Position numbers and translations under genes: made by a program. From assembly GCF_000220175.1 (NCBI RefSeq), contig NZ_AFPU01000001.1, positions 1,027,512 through 1,091,511 on the forward strand: a stretch of 64,000 nt of DNA, in the 5' to 3' direction. Below, piece by piece: positions 1 through 9,372 of this stretch; within the stretch, counting starts at the first letter, position 1; every line of letters starts with the position of its first letter. The notes beneath the pieces were generated by a model. The model made no database searches, was not told the DNA's origin, and saw nothing but the letters and a program-made list of their open reading frames with translations. Origin of the DNA: Nitrosarchaeum koreense MY1 (lineage in GTDB: Archaea; Thermoproteota; Nitrososphaeria; Nitrososphaerales; Nitrosopumilaceae).

Positions 1-174
1 AATGATTGGCGGAACAATCAATAAATATCCCAAATATAGAATTAGGTATAATTCAACATCTGTTATAAATTGAACTTGAAGGAAAAAATTTGCAATCAAT
101 ACTATAACCAACACTATTCGAATAATGGTTTGTGTTAGAAATCCTGAATTTGTTATGGCAAAATAATAGCTCAA
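1..174 (-). CDS. Partial membrane protein, 5' end only (runs off left edge)
   Basis: An open minus-strand frame starts with TTG at 174 and stays open to base 1 (58 codons). It is strongly hydrophobic, with two likely membrane segments around residues 15-35 and 41-58. The TTG overlaps the TGA stop of the zinc-ribbon gene to its right (shared bases TTGA), an arrangement typical of translationally coupled operon genes. No ATG is available in the visible part. I do not recognise the family, and the start codon is inferred from the overlap. Confidence 0.45.
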   Translation of the reverse strand, partial: MSYYFAITNSGFLTQTIIRIVLVIVLIANFFLQVQFITDVELYLILYLGYLLIVPPII

Positions 175-317
175 GAATTGCTCAACCTATAACCACAATG
201 AGAACAAGTATTCTGAGTAATTGGAATTATTCTGTTACAAACAGGGCACTTTCGCTCGGATAATTTTACTAATGCTGCTAAACCGAGCAGTCCCAAAATT
301 ATAGCTCCTGCAGACAT
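171..317 (-). CDS. Small membrane-anchored zinc-ribbon protein
   Basis: A 48-residue protein if read from the ATG at 317; the frame is open up to an ATG at 455 (94 aa). The short start is preferred because it puts a hydrophobic helix (GAIILGLLGLAALVKL) at the N-terminus, directly followed by a four-Cys zinc ribbon (CPVC-x9-CSHC). This layout is common in small archaeal membrane zinc-ribbon proteins. An AT-rich TATA-like stretch lies about 27 bases upstream of that ATG. It overlaps the next minus-strand gene at its stop codon. Function unknown. Confidence 0.55.
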   Translation of the reverse strand: MSAGAIILGLLGLAALVKLSERKCPVCNRIIPITQNTCSHCGYRLSNS

Positions 318-527
318 ATCTTTGAAATTAACAGAGTATGATATTACTATTCCTTGACAAAAATGAATTATCTGGTCAATGTCATACCGTTCAATATTCA
401 TCCAATTAGAGCAGAATTTGTGGTCTTCAACAAAATTAACAGTATTGTGTAGCAAGGAATTACTTTGCTCAGAGGCGAATTTGAAAATACGATCAAGATT
501 TTTAATCTATTAATTTCTTGATGTTTT

Positions 528-710
528 ATGACATTTTCAGTCTGTTCTAAGTGTAATTCAAAAAATACTTCAGAGATTCTTTATGGGTATGTGTTAATGA
601 CCAAAGAATTGAAAAAAGATTTGGAACAAGAAAAGATTGTTTTAGGCGGATGTTGTGTTACTGAAAATGATCCTCAATTGATATGTAATGATTGCTTGAA
701 TAGATGGTAA
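528..710 (+). CDS. Small putative zinc-binding protein, unknown function
   Basis: A 60-residue protein with two Cys pairs, CSKC near the N-terminus and CNDC near the C-terminus, plus a central Cys-Cys. The spacing (about 45 residues) suggests one split zinc-binding site. It is convergent with hsdS to its right, ending 8 bases before that gene's stop. No family recognised. Confidence 0.55.
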   Translation: MTFSVCSKCNSKNTSEILYGYVLMTKELKKDLEQEKIVLGGCCVTENDPQLICNDCLNRW

Positions 711-718
711 TAAGAAAT

Positions 719-1945
719 TTATACTTTAACTTGTATCTCTCCTGACATTAGTTTTGGTAAAAGAGAATCGCGAATTTTCTCTAAAATCAATATGGATGAA
801 CAATTATCTTGCATTTTTTTAATTAATGGAAAACCTAACCTAAAGAAGCTATCTAAAAGTTTAGTCGAGGGAAGAACAAATGCAAAAGAAGATAACGTAC
901 CTAGAAAAATACTAGGTTGTGCAGTTCTAGTTTGATGTGTATCTAAAAATAATTTGAATCCAGGAGATTTTATCAAACAATAAAGAAAAACAAAATTAGC
1001 TTTTTCATTTACTCTTAACATTGCAGCACTTCTTTGATGAGATAATGGAAGATCTGTTGCCCTAACTATTGCGACATTACCCAAGGTACCCACAGTTGAA
1101 AGCATCAGATCATTTTCTTGTAATTGGTAATTTCTTTGAATTTTATGATAATCTTCATCTGTAATGTAAGTAGCTTTATCATATTCTATAACAAAATTCA
1201 ATGTTCCACCTGTAATGAAAGATATTCCTTTTTCAACACGTAGAGGTGGATTATGACTACCATCACGTAATAATGACAATATATCGCCAAGTTTTGATGA
1301 AGTCCATCCTTTTGGAATAGGCCCTAATTCTGAATCTACAAATTCAGTTTGTCCATCAAAATCAATAAACCAAGATTTGTAGATTGATTGGATAATTTTT
1401 TCCAATATGAAATTATTTTTTTCAATGATTTCAATTTTAGAATCAATTGAATCTAAAACAGAAAGAATTTGTTTTTGGGTTTCTAAATCTGGAAGTTCCA
1501 CTTCAAAATTTCCAAGTATATCCTGAGTCATATTGGAATGTACACTACCACTTGCAATTCTTACAAATTTCTCTCTGCATAATGGTGAACGCAAGAGATA
1601 GTTCAAGAATAATGGGATTATTTTAGAGAAATTAGTTGTTCTAAATCGAATTATAAATCCACTAAAAACTGTACCAGGAAGGAAGTCATTAACCATAACT
1701 GCTTGACCTGCTCCACTTGGAACCATTGAACCGCGGACAAAAAGTAAATCGTTTTTCTTTATAAAATAACCATCAATATTATTTTTAAAATCAAGTTTTA
1801 ATTCATGTAAATTTTCTATACTTGCAAAACGTGATTTATACAATTGTTTTACATTGATTATCGGATATCCAACACCATAATCATCTTGATTAAAATTTAA
1901 TCCATTTTTAAATTCACCAAGTTCTTTTAATTTGAAAGTCTTCAT
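719..1945 (-). CDS. hsdS: Type I restriction-modification specificity subunit HsdS (distal copy)
   Basis: A 408-residue DNA-recognition subunit of a type I restriction-modification enzyme. It has two target-recognition domains (about 1-150 and 205-360), each followed by a helical conserved region. Typical family motifs are IYKSWFIDFD before the second domain and KIRDSLLPKLMSGEI at the C-terminus. It is the last gene of the operon, 3 bases after hsdR. Its second half is nearly identical to that of the other hsdS (4999-6189) while the first half is unrelated, so the two subunits should recognise different bipartite sites sharing one half-site. Confidence 0.93.
   Translation of the reverse strand: MKTFKLKELGEFKNGLNFNQDDYGVGYPIINVKQLYKSRFASIENLHELKLDFKNNIDGYFIKKNDLLFVRGSMVPSGAGQAVMVNDFLPGTVFSGFIIRFRTTNFSKIIPLFLNYLLRSPLCREKFVRIASGSVHSNMTQDILGNFEVELPDLETQKQILSVLDSIDSKIEIIEKNNFILEKIIQSIYKSWFIDFDGQTEFVDSELGPIPKGWTSSKLGDILSLLRDGSHNPPLRVEKGISFITGGTLNFVIEYDKATYITDEDYHKIQRNYQLQENDLMLSTVGTLGNVAIVRATDLPLSHQRSAAMLRVNEKANFVFLYCLIKSPGFKLFLDTHQTRTAQPSIFLGTLSSFAFVLPSTKLLDSFFRLGFPLIKKMQDNCSSILILEKIRDSLLPKLMSGEIQVKV
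738..1379 (-). repeat. Direct repeat, copy A: hsdS TRD2 and C-terminal region
   Basis: These 642 bases align without gaps to 5012-5653 in the same orientation, and the stretches compared by eye are close to nine-tenths identical. Similarity stops abruptly just after the codons for the shared SWFxDFD motif. The repeat covers the second target-recognition domain and final helix of both hsdS genes. Confidence 0.9.
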
Positions 1946-1948
1946 ATT

Positions 1949-4900
1949 TTATCCATAATTTGTTTCAGCTTGATCCATTATTTTTGGTACAATCTCTTCA
2001 ATTTTATCAGTTGGAAAATCAGCTCGCAGTAAAATTTTTCTAACACCCATTCTAATTTCAGCTTTAATATTTTCTTGATTAATCCAATCTATTCTTATAT
2101 TTCCTTTAAGATATTTTGTAAGATCCAAAGAAATTTGTTTTATTACAGCATCTGATTTTACATAATCTTTACCTAAAGATACAACATCATAAAATGCAAT
2201 TTCTTCATCATTAAGTCCAAGTTCTTGCTCCCTACTTGATTCATTTGTAATTTCTTTACCTACTTCTTCTAGCTTTTGTATAGTATCATCATTATCCCAA
2301 AACCTAGCATGATACTTACTTAGAGCTTCTTCAATTCTATCTTGAAATGATTTACGTTTTACTAAATTCCGTTTGAATTTAGCTTGAATTGCATCATCTA
2401 GTAATTTGTATGCTAGTTCTGCTTTGAGATTTTTTTGTTTTAATTTTTTAATATCGTTTAGATATTCTTTTGAGATATCTTGTTTTTTAGGATCAAATGA
2501 AATTTTAAACCCTTTGACTACTTGATCTGCCCCTATTCCTTGTTCTACCAAGTCAGATATTGCAGATTCCATTTCAGTAAGATCCACAGGCACATTTGAG
2601 GTAGCTTTGAGCAAAATCTTACGCAATTTTTGAAAAAATCTCAAATCATCTTCTACATCAAGACAAGACGGGTGAGGAGTACAAACAGCATATGCCTTTG
2701 TCAGTTCAGTTACAATTTTTATAAATTCTCGTTTTACAATATCATCATATACAATTTCATCTATTGCATCATAGATTAACTGAAGTTCTTGTGATTCATC
2801 TAATCCTTGTCTATTGCTAATCTTAGGATCAAAGAAATTTATCAAATCAGAATGTTTCTTTTTCATAATTTCAATTATTTCTGCAGTTGGAATCATTGCA
2901 CCTTTAACATCATCTTGAGCATATGCACTAAATGCCCTATCAAGATCATCAGCGATTCCAATATAATCAATAATTGCACCGCCTGGTTTGTTCTTCCAAA
3001 CTCTATTTACTCTAGAGATTGCCTGAATCAGATTATGATCACGTAGTGGTTTGTCAATATACATTGTATGAATTAGTGGTGCATCAAATCCTGTAAGATA
3101 CATATCACATACAATTAAAAGTGATAAAGGATCATTTTCATCTTTAAATCTTGTCAGTATATTTTCTATTGTCAATTTATCTTTGTAATGTTTTTGAATA
3201 ATTGCTTCTCTTGTTCTCTTTTCAGGAGTTGATTCAGGTTTTTGTGATGTTGCACCAGAAACAATACAAGTGCATTCAGGAGCAACTTTTAAACTTGAAA
3301 TGTAATCTGCAAATCTAGCTGCTGCAAGCTTGGTCGAAGTTGCAATCATTGCTTTTCCTTTGAATATTTTTTGTTTTTTATTAAAATGAGAAACAATATC
3401 ATTTGCAATTGTTTTGATTCTATCGGGGTCTTCAACTAGCTTTGTAAATTCTGCCCCTCTTCTAGCTAGAGTGGTAACATTTTCTTCATCTAGTCCTTGA
3501 GTTATTTCTTCAAAGTCTTTACCAATAAACTTGTTTAGTAAAAGCAATGTTACTGGATGGGTTTCACAAGAAATTTGTACTGTAGCTCCATCTCTTACTG
3601 CCTCTGGAATCTTGTATGATGAGATAATATCACCAAATACCTGAGTCGTAGAACGGTCTTCAAGTTCTATTGGAGTGCCTGTAAAACCAATTCTAAGTGC
3701 ATTTGGTAATGCAGTCTGAAGGTTTTGAGCCATCTTTTTGTATTGAGAACGATGAGCCTCATCGGCAATTATTATGATATTACGCCTATCTGAGATTTTT
3801 GGATACTTTACTTTTCCTTCTCTTTCTTCTTCTGTTGTTTGGAATTTTTGTATAGTAGTAAAAATAATTTTTCCAGATGGAACTTGTAATTTTTCTCTTA
3901 AATCTAAAATAGAATCAGCTTCTAGTATAGCAGTCTCTGGTTTCGGATATGGAAAACCAGCTATTCTAAAAAAGTGATTTAGCTGTTCATCAAGATCACG
4001 CCTATCTGTAATTATGATAAATGTAGGATTTTCAAATTTTTCTATCTGAGATAATGAGTTTACATAATAAATCATTGTTAATGACTTTCCACTACCAGTA
4101 GTATGCCAAACTACACCAATTCTGTTTTCTCCTTGTTGTGAGTATACATCAGATGTTTTTTTGACAATTGTATTTACTGCATGGTATTGATGCTGTTGAC
4201 AAATCTTTTTGATTAGATTTTTACCATCTGATTCGTATTCGATAAAATTTTTAATTACATCAAGTATAGTTGTTTTATTTAATAGTAATTTTTGTAATAT
4301 TTCTAATCTGTTTGCTACTTTTTTGTCTGGCTGCGTTAAATCATTCCAGTCAGAGAATCGCTCAAATGGTGCATTTATTGTACCATATTTTGCATTTAAT
4401 CTATCACTAATTACTAGAAATGCATTGTATCGAAATATTATTGGTATATCTCGTTGATACTTTGTTTTTCCTAGCTGATGAAATGCATCAACAATTGTAG
4501 CGTTCTTGTCTGCCATTGATTTGTATTCTAAAATTATTAGAGGGATTCCATTTACAAATATAACGTGATCTAGTCTTCTTTCTTCATGTTGAACTAGAAG
4601 AAATTGTCTGACTGCAATAAAATCATTTTTTTCTGGATTATCAAAATCAATTAATTTCATAACTGAATATTTTGTCTGGTTATCTTCCTGGTATGCTACT
4701 TTGATTCCAGATAATAGCATTTGATGAAATGCTCTATTTGTTTCAATTAGAGTGGGCTCTGAAATTAATTCAATTTTCTGTACTGCTATATCATATACAA
4801 TATCAGGATTTCCTGGGTTTAATTCGACTAGTTTTTGCCTTAATCTTCTCTTTAATAGCACTTCATGTAACGAATCTCGTTCTTGTAATTCTCGACCTGG

Positions 4901-5002
4901 TCTAATGTCTGGATCATATTTTACATCATCATATAGTTCAGAAAATGTATGTTCGGCAGGAATCTCTACTAGCTTTTCTTCGTTTAGTTCAGATGGAGTC
5001 AT
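1949..5002 (-). CDS. hsdR: Type I restriction enzyme motor/nuclease subunit HsdR
   Basis: A 1017-residue restriction subunit, full length for the family. The N-terminal PD-(D/E)XK nuclease shows LIILEYKS near residue 158. The SF2 translocase follows, with Walker A (TTGSGKS, about 300), the DEAH box (IIADEAHRSQ, about 415), GFTGTP (about 440) and a C-terminal helicase lobe ending in QAISRVNR. With HsdM and HsdS it forms the complex that cuts unmethylated DNA away from the recognition site after ATP-driven translocation. Its ATG overlaps the stop of the upstream hsdS by 4 bases (ATGA). It lies between two directly repeated hsdS genes, so recombination between them could delete it. Confidence 0.96.
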   Translation of the reverse strand: MTPSELNEEKLVEIPAEHTFSELYDDVKYDPDIRPGRELQERDSLHEVLLKRRLRQKLVELNPGNPDIVYDIAVQKIELISEPTLIETNRAFHQMLLSGIKVAYQEDNQTKYSVMKLIDFDNPEKNDFIAVRQFLLVQHEERRLDHVIFVNGIPLIILEYKSMADKNATIVDAFHQLGKTKYQRDIPIIFRYNAFLVISDRLNAKYGTINAPFERFSDWNDLTQPDKKVANRLEILQKLLLNKTTILDVIKNFIEYESDGKNLIKKICQQHQYHAVNTIVKKTSDVYSQQGENRIGVVWHTTGSGKSLTMIYYVNSLSQIEKFENPTFIIITDRRDLDEQLNHFFRIAGFPYPKPETAILEADSILDLREKLQVPSGKIIFTTIQKFQTTEEEREGKVKYPKISDRRNIIIIADEAHRSQYKKMAQNLQTALPNALRIGFTGTPIELEDRSTTQVFGDIISSYKIPEAVRDGATVQISCETHPVTLLLLNKFIGKDFEEITQGLDEENVTTLARRGAEFTKLVEDPDRIKTIANDIVSHFNKKQKIFKGKAMIATSTKLAAARFADYISSLKVAPECTCIVSGATSQKPESTPEKRTREAIIQKHYKDKLTIENILTRFKDENDPLSLLIVCDMYLTGFDAPLIHTMYIDKPLRDHNLIQAISRVNRVWKNKPGGAIIDYIGIADDLDRAFSAYAQDDVKGAMIPTAEIIEIMKKKHSDLINFFDPKISNRQGLDESQELQLIYDAIDEIVYDDIVKREFIKIVTELTKAYAVCTPHPSCLDVEDDLRFFQKLRKILLKATSNVPVDLTEMESAISDLVEQGIGADQVVKGFKISFDPKKQDISKEYLNDIKKLKQKNLKAELAYKLLDDAIQAKFKRNLVKRKSFQDRIEEALSKYHARFWDNDDTIQKLEEVGKEITNESSREQELGLNDEEIAFYDVVSLGKDYVKSDAVIKQISLDLTKYLKGNIRIDWINQENIKAEIRMGVRKILLRADFPTDKIEEIVPKIMDQAETNYG

Positions 5003-6189
5003 ACTCGAATTTCTCCTGACATTAGTTTTGGTAAAAGTGAATCACGAATTTTCTCTAGAATTAATATGGATGAACAATTATCCTGCATTTTTTTAATTAT
5101 TGGAGAGCCTAACCTAAAGAAATTATTTAATATTTTAGTTGAGGGAAGAACAAATTCATAAGAAGATAATGTACCTAGAAAAATACTAGGCTGTGCAGTT
5201 CTAGTTTGATGTGTATCTAAAAACAATTGGAATCCTGGAGATTTTATTAAACAATAAAGAAAAACAAAATTAGCTTTTTCATTTACTCTTAACATTGCGG
5301 CACTTCTTTGATGAGATAATGGAAGATCAGTTGTCCTCACTATTGCTACATTGCCCAAGGTGCCCACAATTGAAAGCATTATGTCATTTTCTTTTAATTG
5401 ATAATTTTTTTGAATTTTATAGTAATCTTCGTCTGTGATGTAAGTAGCTTTATCATATTCTATAATAAAATTTAGAGTGCCACCTGTAATGAAAGATATT
5501 CCTTTGACAACACGTTGAGGGGGATTATGACTACCATCACGTAACAATGATAAGATATCATCAAGTTTAGATAAAATCCATCCTCTGGGAATCTGTCCTA
5601 ATTCAGAATCTACAAATTCAGTTTGTCCATCAAAATCAACGAACCATGACTTGAAAATAGAATGAATCATTTTTTCGAGAAGGATATTTTGCAAATGAAG
5701 TTTTTCAATACTTTTATTCAGTGTCCCCAATATATGTCCAATTTTCTGTTGGATTTGAATATTAGGTGCTTTAAACTCAAATGGGTCCAAAATAGATTTT
5801 GTTAAATATTGTGTTGCAGTTCCATATGAATATCTTTGAAAATCTTTCAGGTGTGTTTTTAATGTATGATATAAAAAATCATAATCGAACTCACTTTCAT
5901 TTTTTATAGTTATAACGTATGTTCTTTGATAAACATCAAATTTTCCTTTGTAATGTTTTATTCCAAAATCCCCCACTGCATTATTTCCTGCCAATAATAT
6001 TGCTTCACAATCAAAAGAGTATGAATTAATTTTAAAATTATCTTTAGAACATGTAAAAAATGGGTACATGCCAAAATTTTCTGCAGCATTTGAATTTAAT
6101 TTACCTGTAAGGATATTGCATACATCCCCCAAACGATATGATCTCCAAATAGGCAAATCTATTTTTTCTGAGATTAAGTTAGATTTCAA
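4999..6189 (-). CDS. hsdS: Type I restriction-modification specificity subunit HsdS (proximal copy)
   Basis: A 396-residue specificity subunit with two target-recognition domains and the conserved helical spacers (IFKSWFVDFD, KIRDSLLPKLMSGEI). It overlaps the end of hsdM by 11 bases and the start of hsdR by 4, so the hsdM-hsdS-hsdR order is tightly coupled. This copy is therefore probably the one normally co-translated with hsdM. The first recognition domain differs completely from that of the distal copy; the second is nearly the same. Confidence 0.94.
   Translation of the reverse strand: MKSNLISEKIDLPIWRSYRLGDVCNILTGKLNSNAAENFGMYPFFTCSKDNFKINSYSFDCEAILLAGNNAVGDFGIKHYKGKFDVYQRTYVITIKNESEFDYDFLYHTLKTHLKDFQRYSYGTATQYLTKSILDPFEFKAPNIQIQQKIGHILGTLNKSIEKLHLQNILLEKMIHSIFKSWFVDFDGQTEFVDSELGQIPRGWILSKLDDILSLLRDGSHNPPQRVVKGISFITGGTLNFIIEYDKATYITDEDYYKIQKNYQLKENDIMLSIVGTLGNVAIVRTTDLPLSHQRSAAMLRVNEKANFVFLYCLIKSPGFQLFLDTHQTRTAQPSIFLGTLSSYEFVLPSTKILNNFFRLGSPIIKKMQDNCSSILILEKIRDSLLPKLMSGEIRV
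5012..5653 (-). repeat. Direct repeat, copy B: hsdS TRD2 and C-terminal region
   Basis: Partner of 738-1379: same length, same orientation, ungapped alignment. The two copies are about 3.6 kb apart and enclose hsdR together with the variable half of the distal hsdS. Confidence 0.9.
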
Positions 6190-7858
6190 AACCGATCTCT
6201 TTTAGATTCTTGCGAATTTCTTTGTCAAGTTTAGCAGATTCTTCAGAAAGTTTTGCATATTCGGTAGTTAGTCGTTTCATTTTTTCTTCAAACGGTTCAT
6301 CATCATCTTCAATGTCTTCAGCCCCTACATATCTTCCAGGAGTTAGAACATAGTTATTTTTTGCAATTTCATCTCTAGTTGCAACTTTACAATAACCTGG
6401 AATATCTTTGTATTTTGGATGTCCTTTCTCACCAATGTAAGAACGATATGTACCTGCAATCTGTTCAATTTGTTCTTCGGATAATTCATTTAATACTCTA
6501 TCAATTTTTGTAAATATTTTTCTTGCATCAATAAACAAAGTTTCTCCTTTTCTTTTTCTAGTTTTTCCATCATCTTTGTTTTTTGTAAAAAACCAAAGAC
6601 AAGCTGGAATTGTTACTGTAAAAAATAAATTAGTAGGCAACGCAATCATGCAATCTAAAATATCATCTTCAATCATATTTTGACGAATCTTTCCTTCAGT
6701 TCCACCAGATGCCATTGAGCCATTTGCCAAAACAATTCCCATTCTACCATCTTTTTCATCTAAATGGTACAACATATGCTCCATGAATGCATAATTGCCA
6801 CCTGCTTTACTTGGTGTAGGAATACCATATTTTTGGAATCTTGCATCTTCTTTGAGCTTATCATACCCCCATTCTCGAAGATTAAATGGAGGATTTGCAA
6901 GCACACGGTTTGCTTTAAGTTTTGAATGTGGATGATCCAAAAAGCAATCTCCTAATACAATATTTTTACTCTCAATTCCACGAATTGCGAGATTCATTTT
7001 ACATATACGTAGAACTTCGTTTTTCTTTTCTATTCCATAAATTGAAATTCCTTGCTTTGTATTTTGATTCTCATCTTTGTGAGCTTTCAAAAACTTGTAG
7101 CTTTGAACAAACATTCCACCTGAACCACATGTAGGGTCATAAACAATTCCTTGGTATGGTTCTAAGATTTCAACTAGTAATCTAACAATAGATTCAGGTG
7201 TAAAGAATTCACCACCTTTTTCACCTAATTTCTTTGAGAAATTTCTCATAAAATATTCATAGATTCTACCAAATGCATCTTTTGAGTGGTCATGAGTTGT
7301 AATGCTATCAAATAATTCTACTAGCTGTTGTAAATTATCATTTGGAATTGGAGCTCCTGAAAATACTTTGGGCAATACTCCTGCAAGTGAAGAATTATCT
7401 TTTTCAATTTGATCTAGCATTGCATCAATTTTAATGCCAAGATTTTTTTCTGTAGATATTATTTTTTTAAGATCACTCCATCTGTCTCCTTCTTTAAGAT
7501 AAAAGATGCCTTTTGAAGAATATTGATCTTTGAGATTTAACCAATATTTTCTTTTTTCTTCTGTTTTACAATAGATTTCGCTTTTTGGATTGTTAGTTTC
7601 TTTTTCAATTTCTTTTCTTCTTTCTTCATATCTATCTGAGATGAATTTAACAAACATTAATCCCAACGCAATGTTTTTGTATTCTGATGGAGATACAGCT
7701 CCAATTAATAATTCAGCAGTCTCCCAAAGCTTATCCTCAAATGACATGGAGTCTATTTTTTTCTGTTTTTTGTTTTCTGCAGGAGTTAGTTTGGTCTTAT
7801 TTTCTGGCTCAGTCTTCTTTTTTGGTTTAGGTTTAATCTTTTGTGATTTCTTTGCCAT
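6179..7858 (-). CDS. hsdM: Type I N6-adenine DNA methyltransferase subunit HsdM
   Basis: A 559-residue methyltransferase subunit. After a Lys/Pro-rich tail of about 37 residues comes the HsdM N-terminal helical domain (from about 40). The SAM-binding motif I follows (DPTCGSGGMF, near 245), then the catalytic motif IV (ANPPFN, near 323), both intact. It methylates adenine at the site chosen by HsdS and protects host DNA. It starts 9 bases after the RNase J-like gene and overlaps hsdS, so the five genes read as one transcript. The basic tail is longer than in most bacterial HsdM proteins. Confidence 0.95.
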   Translation of the reverse strand: MAKKSQKIKPKPKKKTEPENKTKLTPAENKKQKKIDSMSFEDKLWETAELLIGAVSPSEYKNIALGLMFVKFISDRYEERRKEIEKETNNPKSEIYCKTEEKRKYWLNLKDQYSSKGIFYLKEGDRWSDLKKIISTEKNLGIKIDAMLDQIEKDNSSLAGVLPKVFSGAPIPNDNLQQLVELFDSITTHDHSKDAFGRIYEYFMRNFSKKLGEKGGEFFTPESIVRLLVEILEPYQGIVYDPTCGSGGMFVQSYKFLKAHKDENQNTKQGISIYGIEKKNEVLRICKMNLAIRGIESKNIVLGDCFLDHPHSKLKANRVLANPPFNLREWGYDKLKEDARFQKYGIPTPSKAGGNYAFMEHMLYHLDEKDGRMGIVLANGSMASGGTEGKIRQNMIEDDILDCMIALPTNLFFTVTIPACLWFFTKNKDDGKTRKRKGETLFIDARKIFTKIDRVLNELSEEQIEQIAGTYRSYIGEKGHPKYKDIPGYCKVATRDEIAKNNYVLTPGRYVGAEDIEDDDEPFEEKMKRLTTEYAKLSEESAKLDKEIRKNLKEIGFEI

Positions 7859-7867
7859 ACAAAACGC

Positions 7868-9274
7868 CTAGGATACCTCGTATTTTACGCCTTCTTTGAT
7901 CAGAATCAGATTCTTTGAGACTTTGTTGTATGCGTCTGGATGCTCAGTATGTACAGGATAGAGTGCCTTGGCATCAACTGTCTTTACTATATCTAGCAAG
8001 TATTGGCCCTTTGAGTGCCCAGAGCAATGACTCTGAACACGCTCCAAATCATAATGGCTTAGCCATGAATCTACGCGTCTTTTATCAAATTCTCCCTCAT
8101 CATTATACGGCTCAGATAGAGAATGAATGTAAATAGAGCCTGGCTTTGGTTTGATATCTATTAGAGCACCAAAATTCCAAAACGAAAATGCACAAATCAT
8201 CTTGTCTTGATTTTTAGCAATATCAGATGCAGTTACAATATTTGGCTCATCAAACAAGTCTTTTTGATATTTCTTCCAAGATGATTTTTCTGGTTTAAAA
8301 ATTGCAATATTTTCATCATCAAAGTTTGGAATTCCAAGCTGTGGATCTTTTGATAAATGTTTTAAATATGCAACATTTGAAATATCAACTACAAATTTTC
8401 TATTATTTTGTTTTGCAATGTTATAAAAGGTTCTCATTCTATCCATGTCTTTGAAATTAAAATCAGAAATCACTAGTCCTGAATTATTTTTTACACGTGC
8501 ATTGCAATCATCAAATACTTTTTGTTCACTTTCATTGCTTTCCAAATCGCTAATCCTAGTTCCTTCACAAATAAACGCAATTGGTTTTGAATCAGTTGCA
8601 GCTTTTATAAAATCTTCAGTCATATCAGGTCTAATTCCATGTAAACGAATATCTCCAGTATAAGCAACTGCACCTTCTGAGGTGTGAATGATAAATCCAT
8701 ATGCACCAGGAACTGAATGGTCTACATGAATTGGTTCTACTTCTAGTGAACCTATCTTGAATTTATCACCAGTTCTAAATGTTCTAATGTCTCGCTCTAC
8801 TTCATCAGTATTTTTATCAGTTCGTGGTTTAAATGATAAAATTTCTCGCTCAAAACTTCGTTGTCCTCTTTCACGAATTGCTTCTAGGATTAATTTGCAA
8901 GTGTCACCCATGTAAATTGGAATCTCTTCATGTAAAAATGAAATATAATCTGCATGATCAGCATGTGCATGTGTTAGTAAAACTGCATCAATGTCAGTAT
9001 CTGTTTCTCTTTTTCCCATCATCTCCATTAAATCAGAACGATAAACTCTATCCAAGTTAGGAATCAAGCCTGTTTCAATAAAATCACGTAATCCAGTAGA
9101 AATTCTTGGACTCATAAATTCATCAAAATATTTACCACGCTTACCAAAGCTCATACCAAAATCAAGAAACACTTTGGTACCTTTATCTTCCAAGAGTATT
9201 TTGTTACCCCCAATCTCATTTACGCCTCCATAGAAAGTAAGACTAGTCAACATGAGAAAGTAATATTTTCTCAT
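7868..9274 (-). CDS. RNase J-like metallo-beta-lactamase/beta-CASP nuclease
   Basis: A 468-residue hydrolase of the beta-CASP branch of the metallo-beta-lactamase fold. The metal-binding motif HAHADH spans 102-107. Further ligands sit at HVDH (183-186) and YTGD (D208). The beta-CASP part shows FICEGTR, HCSGHSKG (near 420) and PVHTEHP (near 442), corresponding to motifs A-C of RNase J-type nucleases. The ATG at 9253 (MLTSLTFYGG) is an alternative start. It is the first gene of the hsd operon, 9 bases before hsdM, which suggests a role with the restriction system rather than general RNA decay. RNA versus DNA as substrate cannot be told from the sequence. Confidence 0.85.
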   Translation of the reverse strand: MRKYYFLMLTSLTFYGGVNEIGGNKILLEDKGTKVFLDFGMSFGKRGKYFDEFMSPRISTGLRDFIETGLIPNLDRVYRSDLMEMMGKRETDTDIDAVLLTHAHADHADYISFLHEEIPIYMGDTCKLILEAIRERGQRSFEREILSFKPRTDKNTDEVERDIRTFRTGDKFKIGSLEVEPIHVDHSVPGAYGFIIHTSEGAVAYTGDIRLHGIRPDMTEDFIKAATDSKPIAFICEGTRISDLESNESEQKVFDDCNARVKNNSGLVISDFNFKDMDRMRTFYNIAKQNNRKFVVDISNVAYLKHLSKDPQLGIPNFDDENIAIFKPEKSSWKKYQKDLFDEPNIVTASDIAKNQDKMICAFSFWNFGALIDIKPKPGSIYIHSLSEPYNDEGEFDKRRVDSWLSHYDLERVQSHCSGHSKGQYLLDIVKTVDAKALYPVHTEHPDAYNKVSKNLILIKEGVKYEVS

Positions 9275-9372
9275 AAAAAAGGAAGATCATTATTCTTTGT
9301 TTTTGAAGAGATAGATCATATTCTAATATTAGCATACACGATATCTAATTACAATAAATTTTTGAGAGAAAT
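9275..9372. promoter_or_regulatory. Divergent promoter region between hsd and mcr operons
   Basis: This 98-base AT-rich gap separates the minus-strand RNase J/hsdMSRS operon from the plus-strand mcrBC pair, so it must carry both promoters. AT-rich TATA-like stretches are present (for example around 9318-9330), but exact boxes cannot be fixed by eye. Confidence 0.5.
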
